Source: Hygrocybe punicea (lineage: Eukaryota; Basidiomycota; Agaricomycetes; Agaricales; Hygrophoraceae). From it: a stretch of 64,000 nucleotides of DNA. The stretch covers positions 4,891,590-4,955,589 of the forward strand of contig OY744471.1 in NCBI GenBank assembly GCA_963556145.1, given 5' to 3'. This document shows positions 54,298 to 64,000 of the stretch, piece by piece. Below the pieces are notes generated by a model, which ran no database searches, was not told the origin of the DNA, and saw only the letters and a list, made by a program, of their open reading frames with translations. Position numbers and translations under genes: made by a program. Positions within the stretch are counted from its first letter, which is position 1; every line of letters starts with the position of its first letter.

Positions 54298-55498
54298 ATG
54301 TCCAAGCAAAAGAACAAAAAACCGAGAACCACTAGCAGGTCGCAGGGACGACCAACGCCTACTCGGATATCGAGGCCCCACTTCCCTCCGGAGCTTTGTG
54401 ATAGGGTGATGGACCACCTGTATCACGATCAGGCGACGCTGAAAGCATGTTCCCTCGTATCCAAATCATGGGTTCCTTCCAGCCGCCACCACTTATCCCA
54501 ACTCGTTTACTTACGTGACTGGAACTGTGGGTTCACTCTTTCAATCTTGGACAGCCCTCTGTGCACTATAAAACCATCTGTGCATGCCCTGAAGATTGAT
54601 TGTCATTTACCGGTCGATTGGGTGAATGAAGAACTGCTACCGTGTCTCAGTCACCTCCACAGCGTCAAGAGCCTGAGCCTGAGCCTGTTCCAATCTTCAG
54701 AAGCCTTAGAGATTTGGGATTTCTCTAAGGCTTTGCTGAACTTGGAGCACTTGGCGATAGACGAGAGATACGGAAGCACAAAGTTGGACTCGGACACCAT
54801 TATCGATCTTGTAAATTGCTACACCGTGGAGTGATTGTCATTACCTGCTACTGAAGGCTCCTGCACTCGAGTACTCAATCCAGGACTCTGCTCCAGTCTA
54901 CACATGCTAAAACTATCGGCGTCGTGGGATAACTATTTTCCAGAGTCTTGTCATCTCCCCAGAGTTGATACCCTCAAGCTTGATGGGAGTGGTGGCACTA
55001 AGTTGTTGCGGGAAGCCTTATCCATTTGACTGTTATCGAATATAATCAATACTATGGTTTGTAATTCTATCTGATCTTACATTTTCATACTTACTGAATT
55101 TTGCGACGACAGGAGCGCCGGTGAGAGGGCTTGATGCAATTCCCAACCTCCAAACCATTGATTTAAGATATGTCAACCTGATGTATCAACAATCTCTCCC
55201 CTTTATCGAGTCCATCACATCCACGTGTGTAGAGGAGATTACCTTGCGTTTCTGGCTGACAGACTGGAAAGTTGCTATGCAGCGTAATTTTGAAGGAGAG
55301 AAAGAGGAGGCATTGCGCAACTTGTTAGGGTTGGATGATGCCCTTGTGAGCGCCCGATTTCCTTGCCTACAAGGGGTTAAGCTTTGGTGTCAATGGTCAT
55401 GGGGCACTACGGGGTGTGTGCGCTTGTTCATGCAAGAAGCATTACCGAAATGCCATGAACGTGGCCTGCTTCAGATATTTGCCGAAGAACATGTGTGA
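54298..55498 (+). pseudogene. F-box/LRR-like gene, broken
   Basis: The product starts with basic residues and an F-box of the Agaricomycete type ('FPPELCDRVMDHLYHD', 'ACSLVSKSW', residues about 24-52), the domain that docks to Skp1 in SCF ubiquitin ligases, followed by leucine-rich, LRR-like sequence. The frame meets TGA at 54832-54834, then continues in the same frame ('LPATEGSC...LREALSI') to a second stop at 55027-55029. A shifted frame ('TVIEYNQYY') leads to an intron (about 55053-55110), and the last exon ends 'FAEEHV' at 55498. A single-base change from CGA could explain the first stop; the second needs a frameshift. The F-box family is highly expanded and full of pseudogenes in this group. 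Confidence 0.7.
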
Positions 55499-55556
55499 CA
55501 GCCTGTAGACACCATAGGCAAATTTTTGTGCTTCGGATCATTCTGACTTGGACTGT

Positions 55557-56695
55557 TTATTTCTTGAATATATTGCATTGTATCGTCCAAAAATTGCTGA
55601 CTTTTGACTGGTCCACGCCGTTCTTCAAGGTCCGGCAGAACCGTGCAGCGATATCACCCTCCGGCCGCTCACGGTCCTGCGGGAAGCGTTCGTGATATGC
55701 AAACAGAGAGCTCCACTTGCGGAAGTAGGCCAGCAGGTTGGCCCATGTCATCTTCTTGTGAAGGATAACTGGATTCGGGGAGGGGAGGGACGGGTGGTAC
55801 TCGCCTGTGTTTGTCAGGGAGAGTTGAATTGTATTAAGGGGGGGGGACGCCTACCAGTGAAGAACACCCGTTTGCAGTCCCCAAACTTCCCAGGCACAAC
55901 GTGTGTCGGCTCAGGTACCTTCAGGAGGTGATTATCGAGGATCGAACGACCTGGTTGCTGCCAATATGGCCCCAGTGATGTGATGAGGTCAGTGCCTTGT
56001 GAATATTCAGTTATGAGGGGGGATAGGGAAGGGTGGCGAGCAAGTCGGAACTCTGAATAGCCCTTGGGGGTGAGCCACGATTGAGAAAAGTTGACAGAGA
56101 GAGAGAGAGAGAGAGCGTACCCAAAAGGCGGCACTTGCGCCTTCCCTCATGACTCGCGCACATTCGGGCCACACCTTCATCCAATCAAACCAATGTCCCG
56201 CCTGAGCTGTCACGGTATAAGATCAGACGATTGTCAAGCCCGGGCCTCTCACACCCGCATGATTCAAGAAGCGAATAAACGCGAATGTGTGTGCTGACCT
56301 GATACTATCAAATCGACTGACCCGTCTTGTAGGAATTGCATGTCTTCCGATGTGGACTGGACAAATTGGTACGTCTTCGCTGCGTCAGGCCCCAGGCTAT
56401 CGTTCATCTGTTGCCGTGCACGATCAAGCATCCTCGAGCTGGGGTTGACCCCAACCACATGTTTGAACCGGGCTAAATCGACGGTTGCCTGGCCTAATCA
56501 TGGCAGAAAATTTATTGCCGATGGTGGGCAAAAGCACACACCTGTCCCGCATCCCAGATCCACTGCGGTCACTTTGCATCTGAGGAAGAAGCATGGTATT
56601 GAAACACAAAGTTGAATAGCTGACGAGGGTCTGAAAGAGGCGTAGGTGGAGACGTTGTAACTCGTGGCAAATGCCCGGAGCCCGTATGTGTACAT
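55557..56695 (-). CDS. Class I SAM-dependent methyltransferase (fungal CRG1/trans-aconitate type), possibly damaged
   Basis: Small-molecule methyltransferase family with the Rossmann motif 'VTAVDLGCGTG' (near 56530), then across an intron 'VGVNPSSRMLDRARQQM' (motif II), 'DGSVDLIVS', 'QAGHWFDWMKVWPE' (near 56200), 'YSEFRLARHPSLSPLI', 'PGRSILDNHLL', 'MTWANLLAYFRKW' and 'GDIAARF', the order seen in this family. Five or so short GT-AG introns are visible. Two oddities: just before motif I the family-like text switches frame and back ('QLFNFVFQYHASSSDAK' reads one frame away), and the C-terminus after 'LKNG' does not match the usual ending. It may be recently disabled or have wrong bases. The gene starts about 50 bp after the next gene on the same strand. 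Confidence 0.65.
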
Positions 56696-56745
56696 ACATA
56701 ATCAGAGTGCTCAAACAAGTACAAGAGAGTAGGATGTAAGCGATT

Positions 56746-57555
56746 TCAGTCGACAAGAAATTTCTCCCAGTGGCTTTTGGCTATGGCCCTGAATGCAATC
56801 ATACGCTGGAAGGCAACCCTTCTGTACTCTGGTACCTCCATACCTTCACTCAACCGACGATGGCGGCCCGCAACCGTGACGCACTTGAGGACCTTAGTCT
56901 CAACTTCTGGCCATTGCCCAGTAGTAACCGCATCACTCAGCTCCCGTGTGACAGGCACTAAGTAAAAGGTGGGACGCGTCCCGACCATGGTGATGCAAGG
57001 AACAGTCATGGTGTTAAGCGTGGGTAGACCCATGCCTGCCCGCCTTTCATTGTTGTGTTGGTACGCTGCGATGGCTTCCGCGATAACTTGGGGTTCAGGA
57101 TTGGAAGGGTTGAAAATTGTTTTTTTGTCATCTTGTAGAACGAGTAAGATCATCGATCGTAGGTCCACCAGGCAAACATCTGTCTGTGCCACAGTGTTAT
57201 TCTCGCCGCAAATAGAGAGCGAGATGATGAAACGTGTGCGCAAGATGCGTCCGCGTTCTTCGAAGCCAACTACGCGGAGAAGCTCGCGAGCGAAGTCGTC
57301 GACCGCAGTCTCCTGACTGGTGTTGGTAGCGAGGTCGAGATACGCGAGAAAACGATAGGTATCGTCCGACATATTGGCGTCGTCAAGGTCAAGGGGGGAA
57401 TTGAGGAGTGCAGGATCTAGACCCGTCAAAGGCGGATCGGCTTCCTGACGAAAAAATTCTTGCGGTGGGATGGGGGCGACAGTTATATGATAAGCGAGCA
57501 GCTCATTACGACCCCAGTCGCTGCCCGACCTTGCGGAACGAATAAGGTTGGCCAT
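56746..57555 (-). CDS. Agaricomycete-expanded protein, possible PD-(D/E)XK nuclease-like
   Basis: Single-exon 269-aa frame starting ATG at 57555 and ending TAG. Relatives occur in many copies in mushroom genomes without assigned function. The core 'ENNTVAQTDVCLVDLRSMIL' plus 'LVLQDDK' places D126, D142 and K144 on two neighbouring predicted beta strands, the spacing of PD-(D/E)XK nuclease-fold proteins; helices follow ('PQVIAEAIAAYQHNN'), then 'PCITMVGTRPTFYLVPVT'. The fold assignment is my inference. The frame is intact. Confidence 0.7.
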   Translation of the reverse strand: MANLIRSARSGSDWGRNELLAYHITVAPIPPQEFFRQEADPPLTGLDPALLNSPLDLDDANMSDDTYRFLAYLDLATNTSQETAVDDFARELLRVVGFEERGRILRTRFIISLSICGENNTVAQTDVCLVDLRSMILLVLQDDKKTIFNPSNPEPQVIAEAIAAYQHNNERRAGMGLPTLNTMTVPCITMVGTRPTFYLVPVTRELSDAVTTGQWPEVETKVLKCVTVAGRHRRLSEGMEVPEYRRVAFQRMIAFRAIAKSHWEKFLVD

Positions 57556-58210
57556 GGAATCCTAATATTTCCTAAGGTAGGGGCTAAGGTAGGGGACATC
57601 GACTAACGTCACGTGGTGTTACTCGTTGGAAGTGCAAATACAGCTGACGGACAATGCCGGTCCAATCAAAAAGCTGATATTTGTGAGTCTGCAAAATATT
57701 CAGGATTTATGTGCAGTGCGCAATGTGCAGTAACTGGATGCAGGTTCAAACGTTCAAGACCAGCTTCCAGCTTCAAGAACTTATTACTTCAAGCCTGCCC
57801 TGATAATTACCGTGTTTCCGTCATTTCAAGTGGAAATCAGAAATGATGGTTGACGCGAACAGGTGATTGAGTACCCCTCCGCCCTCCGGATGGGCCTGAG
57901 CACTGATAATAATCCGCCCATCATCATCACTGAGGAAATGGAACTTCACCAGCCGGTTGCTCGTCGTTTGACAACGCCGTCCCTGTCCGTCGGTGTTACT
58001 TAAAAATCTGGCAGCGGCGATGATCGCACTGTCACGTCACGCATCACATTATTTCCTGTCGTTCCTCACGGTCTGCTCGACCGCTTGCCCGTTGTCTCGT
58101 GCTACTACCCCACCCCATCCTCCCTGAAGACGACTGGGTTGAACAGACTGGCATAGGCGAGTCGGTTCTGCACCCATTTTTTTGTTACCATCGAGCAAAA
58201 CTAGCACACA
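57556..58210. promoter_or_regulatory. Divergent intergenic region before KRE6
   Basis: About 655 bp between two divergent genes. It contains a pyrimidine-rich stretch before the KRE6 ATG (58080-58200), typical of basidiomycete promoters, and no convincing gene. Confidence 0.4.
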
Positions 58211-60826
58211 ATGTCACAACCATGGCCACGACATTCTGACCCTTCTCATGAGGTTCCTGCTAGCCCCTCCCGCACTGCGACACCCAACGACGAGCTGCAA
58301 CATATGCTAAGTCCATCCAGTCAACCCCACGACGTCTCCCCCTTCAACGCCCAGGAAATCCCATCGTCACGGTCAAACACAGCCTCACGCTCGTTATCCA
58401 ATCATTTTGTCTCTTCGCCGCTCAATCCAGCCACTCCAATCCAGTCTCCATTTGCGCGTTCCCGTCCTGGGTCAGGAACAAGCGCACACCTTAACCGTAT
58501 TGCATCTGACGAGTCTCAGATAATGTCCCACTTCTCATCAACGGGTTCACGCAGCCAACGAGGTTCAATGGTTCTCTACCGGATACCAAGTGATGAAACT
58601 GGCTCCCTTATTCCTCCAAAAGTCGCCCGTGATTCCATCTTGTCCTCTTCTGGTGACTCCTTCATCTCTTTAAACGCAGATTCAAAATACCCTTCAGGTT
58701 TGATGACTCAGCGGGGAATTGTGCCTTACGCGTACGATCCTGTTGATGACCTCAATGGGCCTTTGGACGATGAAGATCTCTTACACGATCCATCCAGTGA
58801 CAAGGAGACTAAGTCTGCTTTTGCGTGGAGAGGCATTGTGAACGTTAGCGTGTTGTTGCTGCTTACAAGCGGGTTACTCGTCTTGTTCGTATTCTATCCT
58901 GTTCTCTCCTACTTTCGGGACAGGGCACGCAACGAAGCTATTGATGGCAACATTCGAATAAATGCTACAGGCCAAGTCCCAGAGCTGTGAGTGTGCAATT
59001 TTACCCCACGCGCCATGGTCCCTGAATTCCCGCACAGTTTTCAAATTCCACAATTAATTGATCCCGACACACCCGACACTGTCAAATCACGCAAGGGTTT
59101 CGATGGTCATCAATACACATTGGTATATAGCGACGAATTCAACGTCGATGGCCGGACATTCAACCCAGGCGACGACCCTTATTGGGAAGCTGTAGATCTG
59201 TGGTACGGCGATACCGCAGACTTAGAGTGGTACGACCCCAGGCAGGTAACAACGAGCAACGGGAGTTTGGTCATCACCATGGAGCTAGTCGATGACGTCA
59301 CCCAAAACCATGGGCTGCAGTATCGCAGCGGGATGCTCCAGAGCTGGAACAAATTTTGCTATTCGCGTGGGTACATCGAGGTCAGCATGACCTTTCCCGG
59401 CCCGAACTCGAACACACAGGGTTATGTGAGTGATCTCCTTTGTGTTCATAATTTTTATCTAACGATTTTCCCAGTGGCCTGGTGTGTGGACTATGGGCAA
59501 TCTTGGGCGGCCAGGGTACACTGCGTCGACTGAGGGGACCTGGCCGTATTCGTAGGCAGACTGTTCGATTTTACGTCGCGTCGCTCATTTGATGTAGGTA
59601 CGACTCTTGCGACGTCGGGACTTTCCCAAACCAAACCTTTGCCAATCATTCGGGCCCCGCCGCCGCTCTTTATTCTTCCGCATCTAGGGCCAAGTATAAT
59701 TATGAACTCTCTTGGATGCCTGGACAGAAATTGTCGTGAGTACACACGGACTCATCATCCTGGAAATTCTCACGTGTCCGCCGACCGCTAGCGCCTGCAC
59801 GTGTCCCAACTCAGAACATCCGGGGCCTTCGAATTCAAAAGGACGTGGTGCACCTGAGATAGATGTTCTTGAAGCCGAATTGAACAAGCAGACCAACGTC
59901 GGTCAGGTGGTCTCCCAGTCGGCACAATTTGCGCCCTTCAGCCATGACTATGTATATCTGAACTCGACTCCTGATCAGTTCACTATATATGATTCCTCCG
60001 TTACTTTCCCAAATACGTACAGAGGATCTGCGGTGTGCGTATCGCCTCCAGTATGAATGGTGAGGGTTTTACTGATGATTGCTGTGTATAGGCAACAGGC
60101 TGTTTCTGCGTTGACGCAGGTACCGGACGACATGTTTCAAGGTTCCGGCGAGCAATTCACATCCTTTGGTGCGTGATGAAGGTGATAAGTTGCCCTTGAC
60201 CATGCTTGTTTATCATATCTTGCGATGTCGCAGGTTTCGAATACTGGTCCAACCCTACCAGTCGCGACGAAGGCTTCATTACTTGGCAGACGAATGGACG
60301 TCCGACGGCGAGGTTGGGTGCAAGTTCTCTGGCTGCAGATGACCCAACGGGTATCTCTCAGCGCCTGATATCGGAGGAGCCGATGTCGATTGTCCTGAAT
60401 CTGGGTCTCTCGCGTAGGTTCCCCCCTATTCTCCAGGTATTTCGGTGTGTCAAATAATACCCTTTTCGTAGCGAATTGGCAAACGATCGACCTGTCGTCG
60501 ATGGTGTTCCCTTCAATCATGCTCATTGACTACGTGAGGGTGTATCAGCGGGAGGATCAGATCAATATCGGGTGCAGCCCCGATGAGTATCCAACGGCGG
60601 ATTACATCAATGCCCACTTGGACTCGTACACGAGTGAGTTGGGACGTTCACAAAAGTCGAAGGATATGCTGCTGATGTGCTCGGTCACAGATCCCAATTT
60701 GACCAGCTGGAATTCTGATTGGCCAAAGAACAGCCTTGTGCGTGTTTTGTGTTGTTTTTGCTTCCTCCTGTATCTTTGGGATGTCATGGTTGAACTCTTT
60801 GTTGTTAGTACTCTGGCGGCTGCTGA
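58211..60826 (+). CDS. KRE6/SKN1-type beta-glucan synthesis protein (GH16 fold)
   Basis: Type II membrane protein needed for cell-wall beta-1,6-glucan assembly in fungi. Ten exons: 58211-58986, 59038-59425, 59475-59551, 59598-59735, 59792-60034, 60092-60168, 60234-60413, 60472-60633, 60691-60737, 60809-60826; all introns GT-AG and in phase, giving 701 aa. A Ser/Pro-rich cytosolic tail (residues 1-205), one transmembrane helix (about 210-235), then the SKN1/KRE6 domain: '[10 protein letters not shown]', '[18 protein letters not shown]', '[14 protein letters not shown]', the GH16-type active-site motif EIDVLE (E482-E487), '[13 protein letters not shown]', '[14 protein letters not shown]', and a final 'YSGGC' as in the family. 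Length and order are normal; an intact essential-type host gene. Confidence 0.95.
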
Positions 60827-62178
60827 TCCGTGGTACTCCTTCCGATTGGCATAGACCGACTCGTCGCACTCAAAACTTGACGCATCTGCCTCGCGGTAAT
60901 GCCATTTCGAGCGCGTGTAATCAACTTCGCCGCTAACCACCCACCTCCCCCCGCACGTCCCCACGCCCCACCGCACCCCCCGAACGTCTTCGTTTCACTC
61001 CTGAACTCTTCTAACCGGATGTGCTCCGCCCTCCACGCACCCGGTGATCCTATCCCATATTTTTTGTTTTGTAATATTGCTAGTAGACCAACTGTGCCTC
61101 GTTGTTCACAAGGACTAATCGTCGAATTTCCGTAGCTCGTCTGGCTGCATATATGGTATAGCCATCCTTCGTCCACACTCGCTTTGCCTTTTTTTTTTTC
61201 CTGCGCATTTTCAGATTTGGACGGTCATCGATTTTCTTTCCCAATTTTTCTTTCATTTTTATGTCTGCTATTTTTGTCCCCTGTTAGCATTCTACGACTA
61301 AGACAATAATAATGCATTGTATATGGTAATTGAGGAGAAAGAAATACACTGAGGCACATGTGCTGGGCCCCATGCACTGGCATTTGCCCATGGTTCGTCC
61401 ATCCTACTGCTGGAGGAAGGTATTGGACTGGAATACTGCATGAGTGTTCGTCGGTCCGAACCGCAGCCAATCAATGTAGTCAAGTAATCTCGGTCAGTTC
61501 TGAGCCGCCTAATAAAAAGTTTCGATGGTCATCGCTGAGCGCTGAGCGCTGAGTACTGAGTAGTGAGTCAAATCAATCTCATGATAGTCAAAAAAACTCA
61601 GGGAGACCCTCACAGCATAGATAACAGAATCATGTTGACTGGCGGCAGTTTCAACAATAACGATACCCGGGTCACTAGCCTAGATATACTCTTTATCGAC
61701 AGTGAAAAACATGTTACTACTCACCTTATCTAGAAAACACAACTACACCTGTGTTTGAAATCGCTATGATGGCGGTCAAGTCGAGATTCGGTTGCTCAGG
61801 GTATGTTGATAGGGTATCTCCGCTTTCGTTATTATCTCCGATTGTTTGCTGTTTGCTAAATAAAGGAGACGTATGTCGGGATGATAGGCAATATTAATGC
61901 TATCGACGCCAACACCATCAAGATTATGGCATGCACTGGTATCAACCTGGGACCAGTACTGGGTACGCTTCGCGTTTTTTCTTCCAGCGCTCGCGTGTCT
62001 GATAGATGGCGTGCAGTTACTGATGATGGTCTCTTTTTGTCTTTCAGATACGATACGATAAGTGGGATGTGGGAGAGTTCAATATGTATATATATGGCCA
62101 CCATCAGGAAATTGAACATGAAATGAGAAAGTCTTATAAGACCTGATCTGATACATCATAAGTAACATCCAGTATCAC
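60827..62178. other. Intergenic; no gene seen
   Basis: Sequence includes a short GAGCGCT repeat near 61540-61560 and poly-T tracts; open frames are short and featureless. The bases AGTATCAC at 62171-62178 are the presumed target duplication of the next element. Confidence 0.5.
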
Positions 62179-64000
62179 TAGTGATGTGCAAGGCCCGGCT
62201 TCAAGCCGTGGGCCAGCCAAAGCCGGCCCCGAATGGGCCGGGCCAAGCCGGGCCAATGGTCACGGCCTGTGACGGCTTTTGGCCTGGCTGGAGTCCTGAA
62301 AAGCCGGAGCCGGGCCGTCAGGCCGCGGCTTTTGTATATATACGAAACCTCAGTTAAGTCCATACGATAGAACTACATCCGCTCAATATAATGCATAGAG
62401 GTACTAATAAAACTGAGAAAGAGTCCCAAAAGAAGAACAATGTAATTGACGGTGTTTGGCCATTTCACCATATCGTCCCACGTCTCTGCGATTTAATTCG
62501 CCTGCTTCTCCTGGCAAATGCGTCTCTTCTCTACCTCGCCGAAATGTCTCCAATATGCCCCCGTCGGTCTCCTCTTTCGTCTATTTATACTGGCTCTTTG
62601 CTCTATATCCCCACCTTTCCAACCCTCAATGATGTCTACCGTCCCTGGCGTAAAACTCCTTGTCAAAAACATTACCACTCTCTCCACGAACTTACCAAAG
62701 ACTGTGCCAAATGGAACTGAAGACGACAAGATTTGGGCCGTCATGAACACCGAGGAACAGGAAACAGCGTTCCAGACCTTCAACAAACGCTTCGACGCTC
62801 TGTTTGGAGAAGATTGCCGTGATTCAGATGGCCGGCTTCACTATGTTCGCAAGGGCAAGCTTGGGATGGCCCTTATCTGTTCCTACCTTTCCAAGATCAA
62901 CTGGTCTGGCTTCCCTCTGGATCTCGTTGAGATCAAACTCCTACGTCTCGTTACTGAACTTAGGCACCTTGGGTAAATGAGAACTTCTCCCTTTACTCTA
63001 TACTAATGATTTCTTAGAGGTTGTGATGCGGATGGACCATCCATACAAGTACCATCCGTCCGAGCACGACCATCACGCCTGACGAATCCCACCACCAAAC
63101 TCAGGGATACCGACAACGCTGAGAAGGCTCAGCTTTCTTTCCAGCGCAAGGCCGTACAAGACTTTCACTCCCGCCAGGCGCGAGACATTCAGCTTTCAGA
63201 AAAGTCCGCTCCTTTGGCCGGTTCCTCTGGCTCCGCTTCGCCTAACACCTCACAACCCAAGCGAGCGCTCTCCACCCTCATTGATGAGGACGACAATGAG
63301 GATGACGATGAGGCCGAATCTGATGAGCAGCCGAGGCCACGTAAGTCTATGAGAAATATGCCGACCTGCTATTAACATTATTACAGCAAAAAAGAAGCGG
63401 GCAACATCTGGGGTGGCATCTAGTTCGCAGCCAAAACTTACCGTGCCCATTGTCATCGAGGAGGACATTGATGATTTCGTTGAAGCTGAAGCGGAATCTG
63501 CGGAATCCACACAACGTAAGTTTCTGATTTTTTGGTGCGCATTTGCTCACAATGTCCTCACTCGCTCACAGGTAACCAGAGGCGGGTCACGCTAGGCAAC
63601 CCAGTAGCTGTTGACGGCGAGGGCTTTCTCGCTGACATTGACGTTCAGGACATTACCAAGGATGGACCCACACGAGAAGAAAAGCGGCGTGATGTGGAAC
63701 ATTTTTTCCACCCACCTGTTGTCAGGGACATCAACGGAAAAACAAAGAAGTTTAGCGCCTGTAAACTGTGCCCGTAAGTCTATTTTTATTTCATACGTTT
63801 TCGCGTCATGATAAATTTTCAGAGGGCAAAAAACTCTTGTTGACGAAATCACAACCTTACGCCGACATCTTGAGGCGCATCATGCAGTAAGTAACATCAT
63901 CCGCTGTGATAATCTAATTATTCAAACTCCCATCATGTTGCACCAGGGGAAATACCGCAAATGGGCCGATTCTGTCAAATTTGAGTCAAAGCTACCAGGC
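62179..64000 (+). mobile_element. hAT transposon, 5' part (right end outside window)
   Basis: Begins TAGTGATGTGCAAGGCCCGG, typical of hAT termini, followed by dense GGCCCGG/CCGGGCC subterminal motifs to 62330, then the transposase gene. The right end and second target copy are beyond the window. Confidence 0.75.
62629..64000 (+). CDS. hAT-family transposase, N-terminal part (truncated by window)
   Basis: Start ATG at 62629 (a second ATG follows at once). The first exon runs to 62972; intron 62973-63017; further exons joined by introns starting near 63340, 63515, 63775 and 63888. The N-terminus is a helical 'LICSYLSKINWSGFPLDLVE' domain, then Ser/Asp-rich linkers ('DEDDNEDDDEAES'), then 'EEKRRDVEHFF' and a BED-like zinc finger: 'KFSACKLCP' ... 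'TTLRRHLEAHH' and 'GKYRKWAD', strongly resembling Agaricomycete hAT transposases. The catalytic core and hATC lie beyond 64000. No break in the visible part. Confidence 0.85.

Noticed and set aside
53919..54332. 137-codon minus-strand frame
   Set aside because: Overlaps the start of the F-box gene and has no recognisable motif; an eroded exon is possible but unsupported.

Overview
The window looks like genomic DNA of a mushroom-forming basidiomycete (Agaricomycete). Genes have many short introns (about 45-65 nt, GT-AG), and most proteins belong to families typical of this group: a KRE6/SKN1 beta-glucan protein, an APH-like kinase, F-box/LRR proteins, Helitron, CACTA (TNP2) and hAT transposases, and several Agaricomycete-expanded families of unknown function. 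No rRNA, tRNA or CRISPR array was recognised. All family names come from motif recognition by eye; no search was run.

Layout. (1) 1-6156: most of an AT-rich Helitron (Rep, Pif1-type helicase and a C-terminal USP-like peptidase), ending in a hairpin plus CTAG. It sits inside a decaying gene whose 3' part runs 6157-7564. (2) 7.6-12.3 kb: degenerate sequence with relics of a METTL16-type methyltransferase and an FAD monooxygenase. (3) 12.7-15.6 kb: a 70-bp tandem repeat, a Tc1/IS630-type transposase and a clean five-exon gene of unknown function. (4) 15.7-25.0 kb: a tyrosine recombinase gene cut by a 4.7-kb hAT-type element (itself holding a smaller hAT-type element and an LTR-like element), then an element with CATCAG-type ends holding a long purine tract and a 150-bp satellite. 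(5) 25.4-29.4 kb: an isolated intronless gene for a 1246-residue protein of unknown function. (6) 29.65-40.27 kb: three nested elements, each with its own 8-bp target duplication. The innermost is a 9.3-kb apparently autonomous hAT with a transposase, a second conserved 846-aa gene, an AAA-ATPase relic and palindromic iterons. (7) 40.5-41.5 kb: APH-like kinase gene. (8) 41.96-52.75 kb: a 10.8-kb CACTA-type element with a 1040-aa transposase, a small gene on the other strand and a cargo gene split by a hAT-type non-autonomous element; a near-identical inverted copy of that element lies 5.5 kb away. (9) 54.3-60.8 kb: host-like genes (broken F-box gene, methyltransferase, possible nuclease-like protein, 10-exon KRE6/SKN1). 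(10) 62.18 kb to the end: the start of another hAT element.

How it fits together. More than half of the window is mobile DNA inserted into mobile DNA. Exact target duplications let the order of insertion be read directly. Host genes survive mainly at 14-15.6, 25.6-29.4, 40.5-41.5 and 54-61 kb, and several show fresh lesions: CGA-to-TGA-type stops, frameshifts and element insertions in exons.
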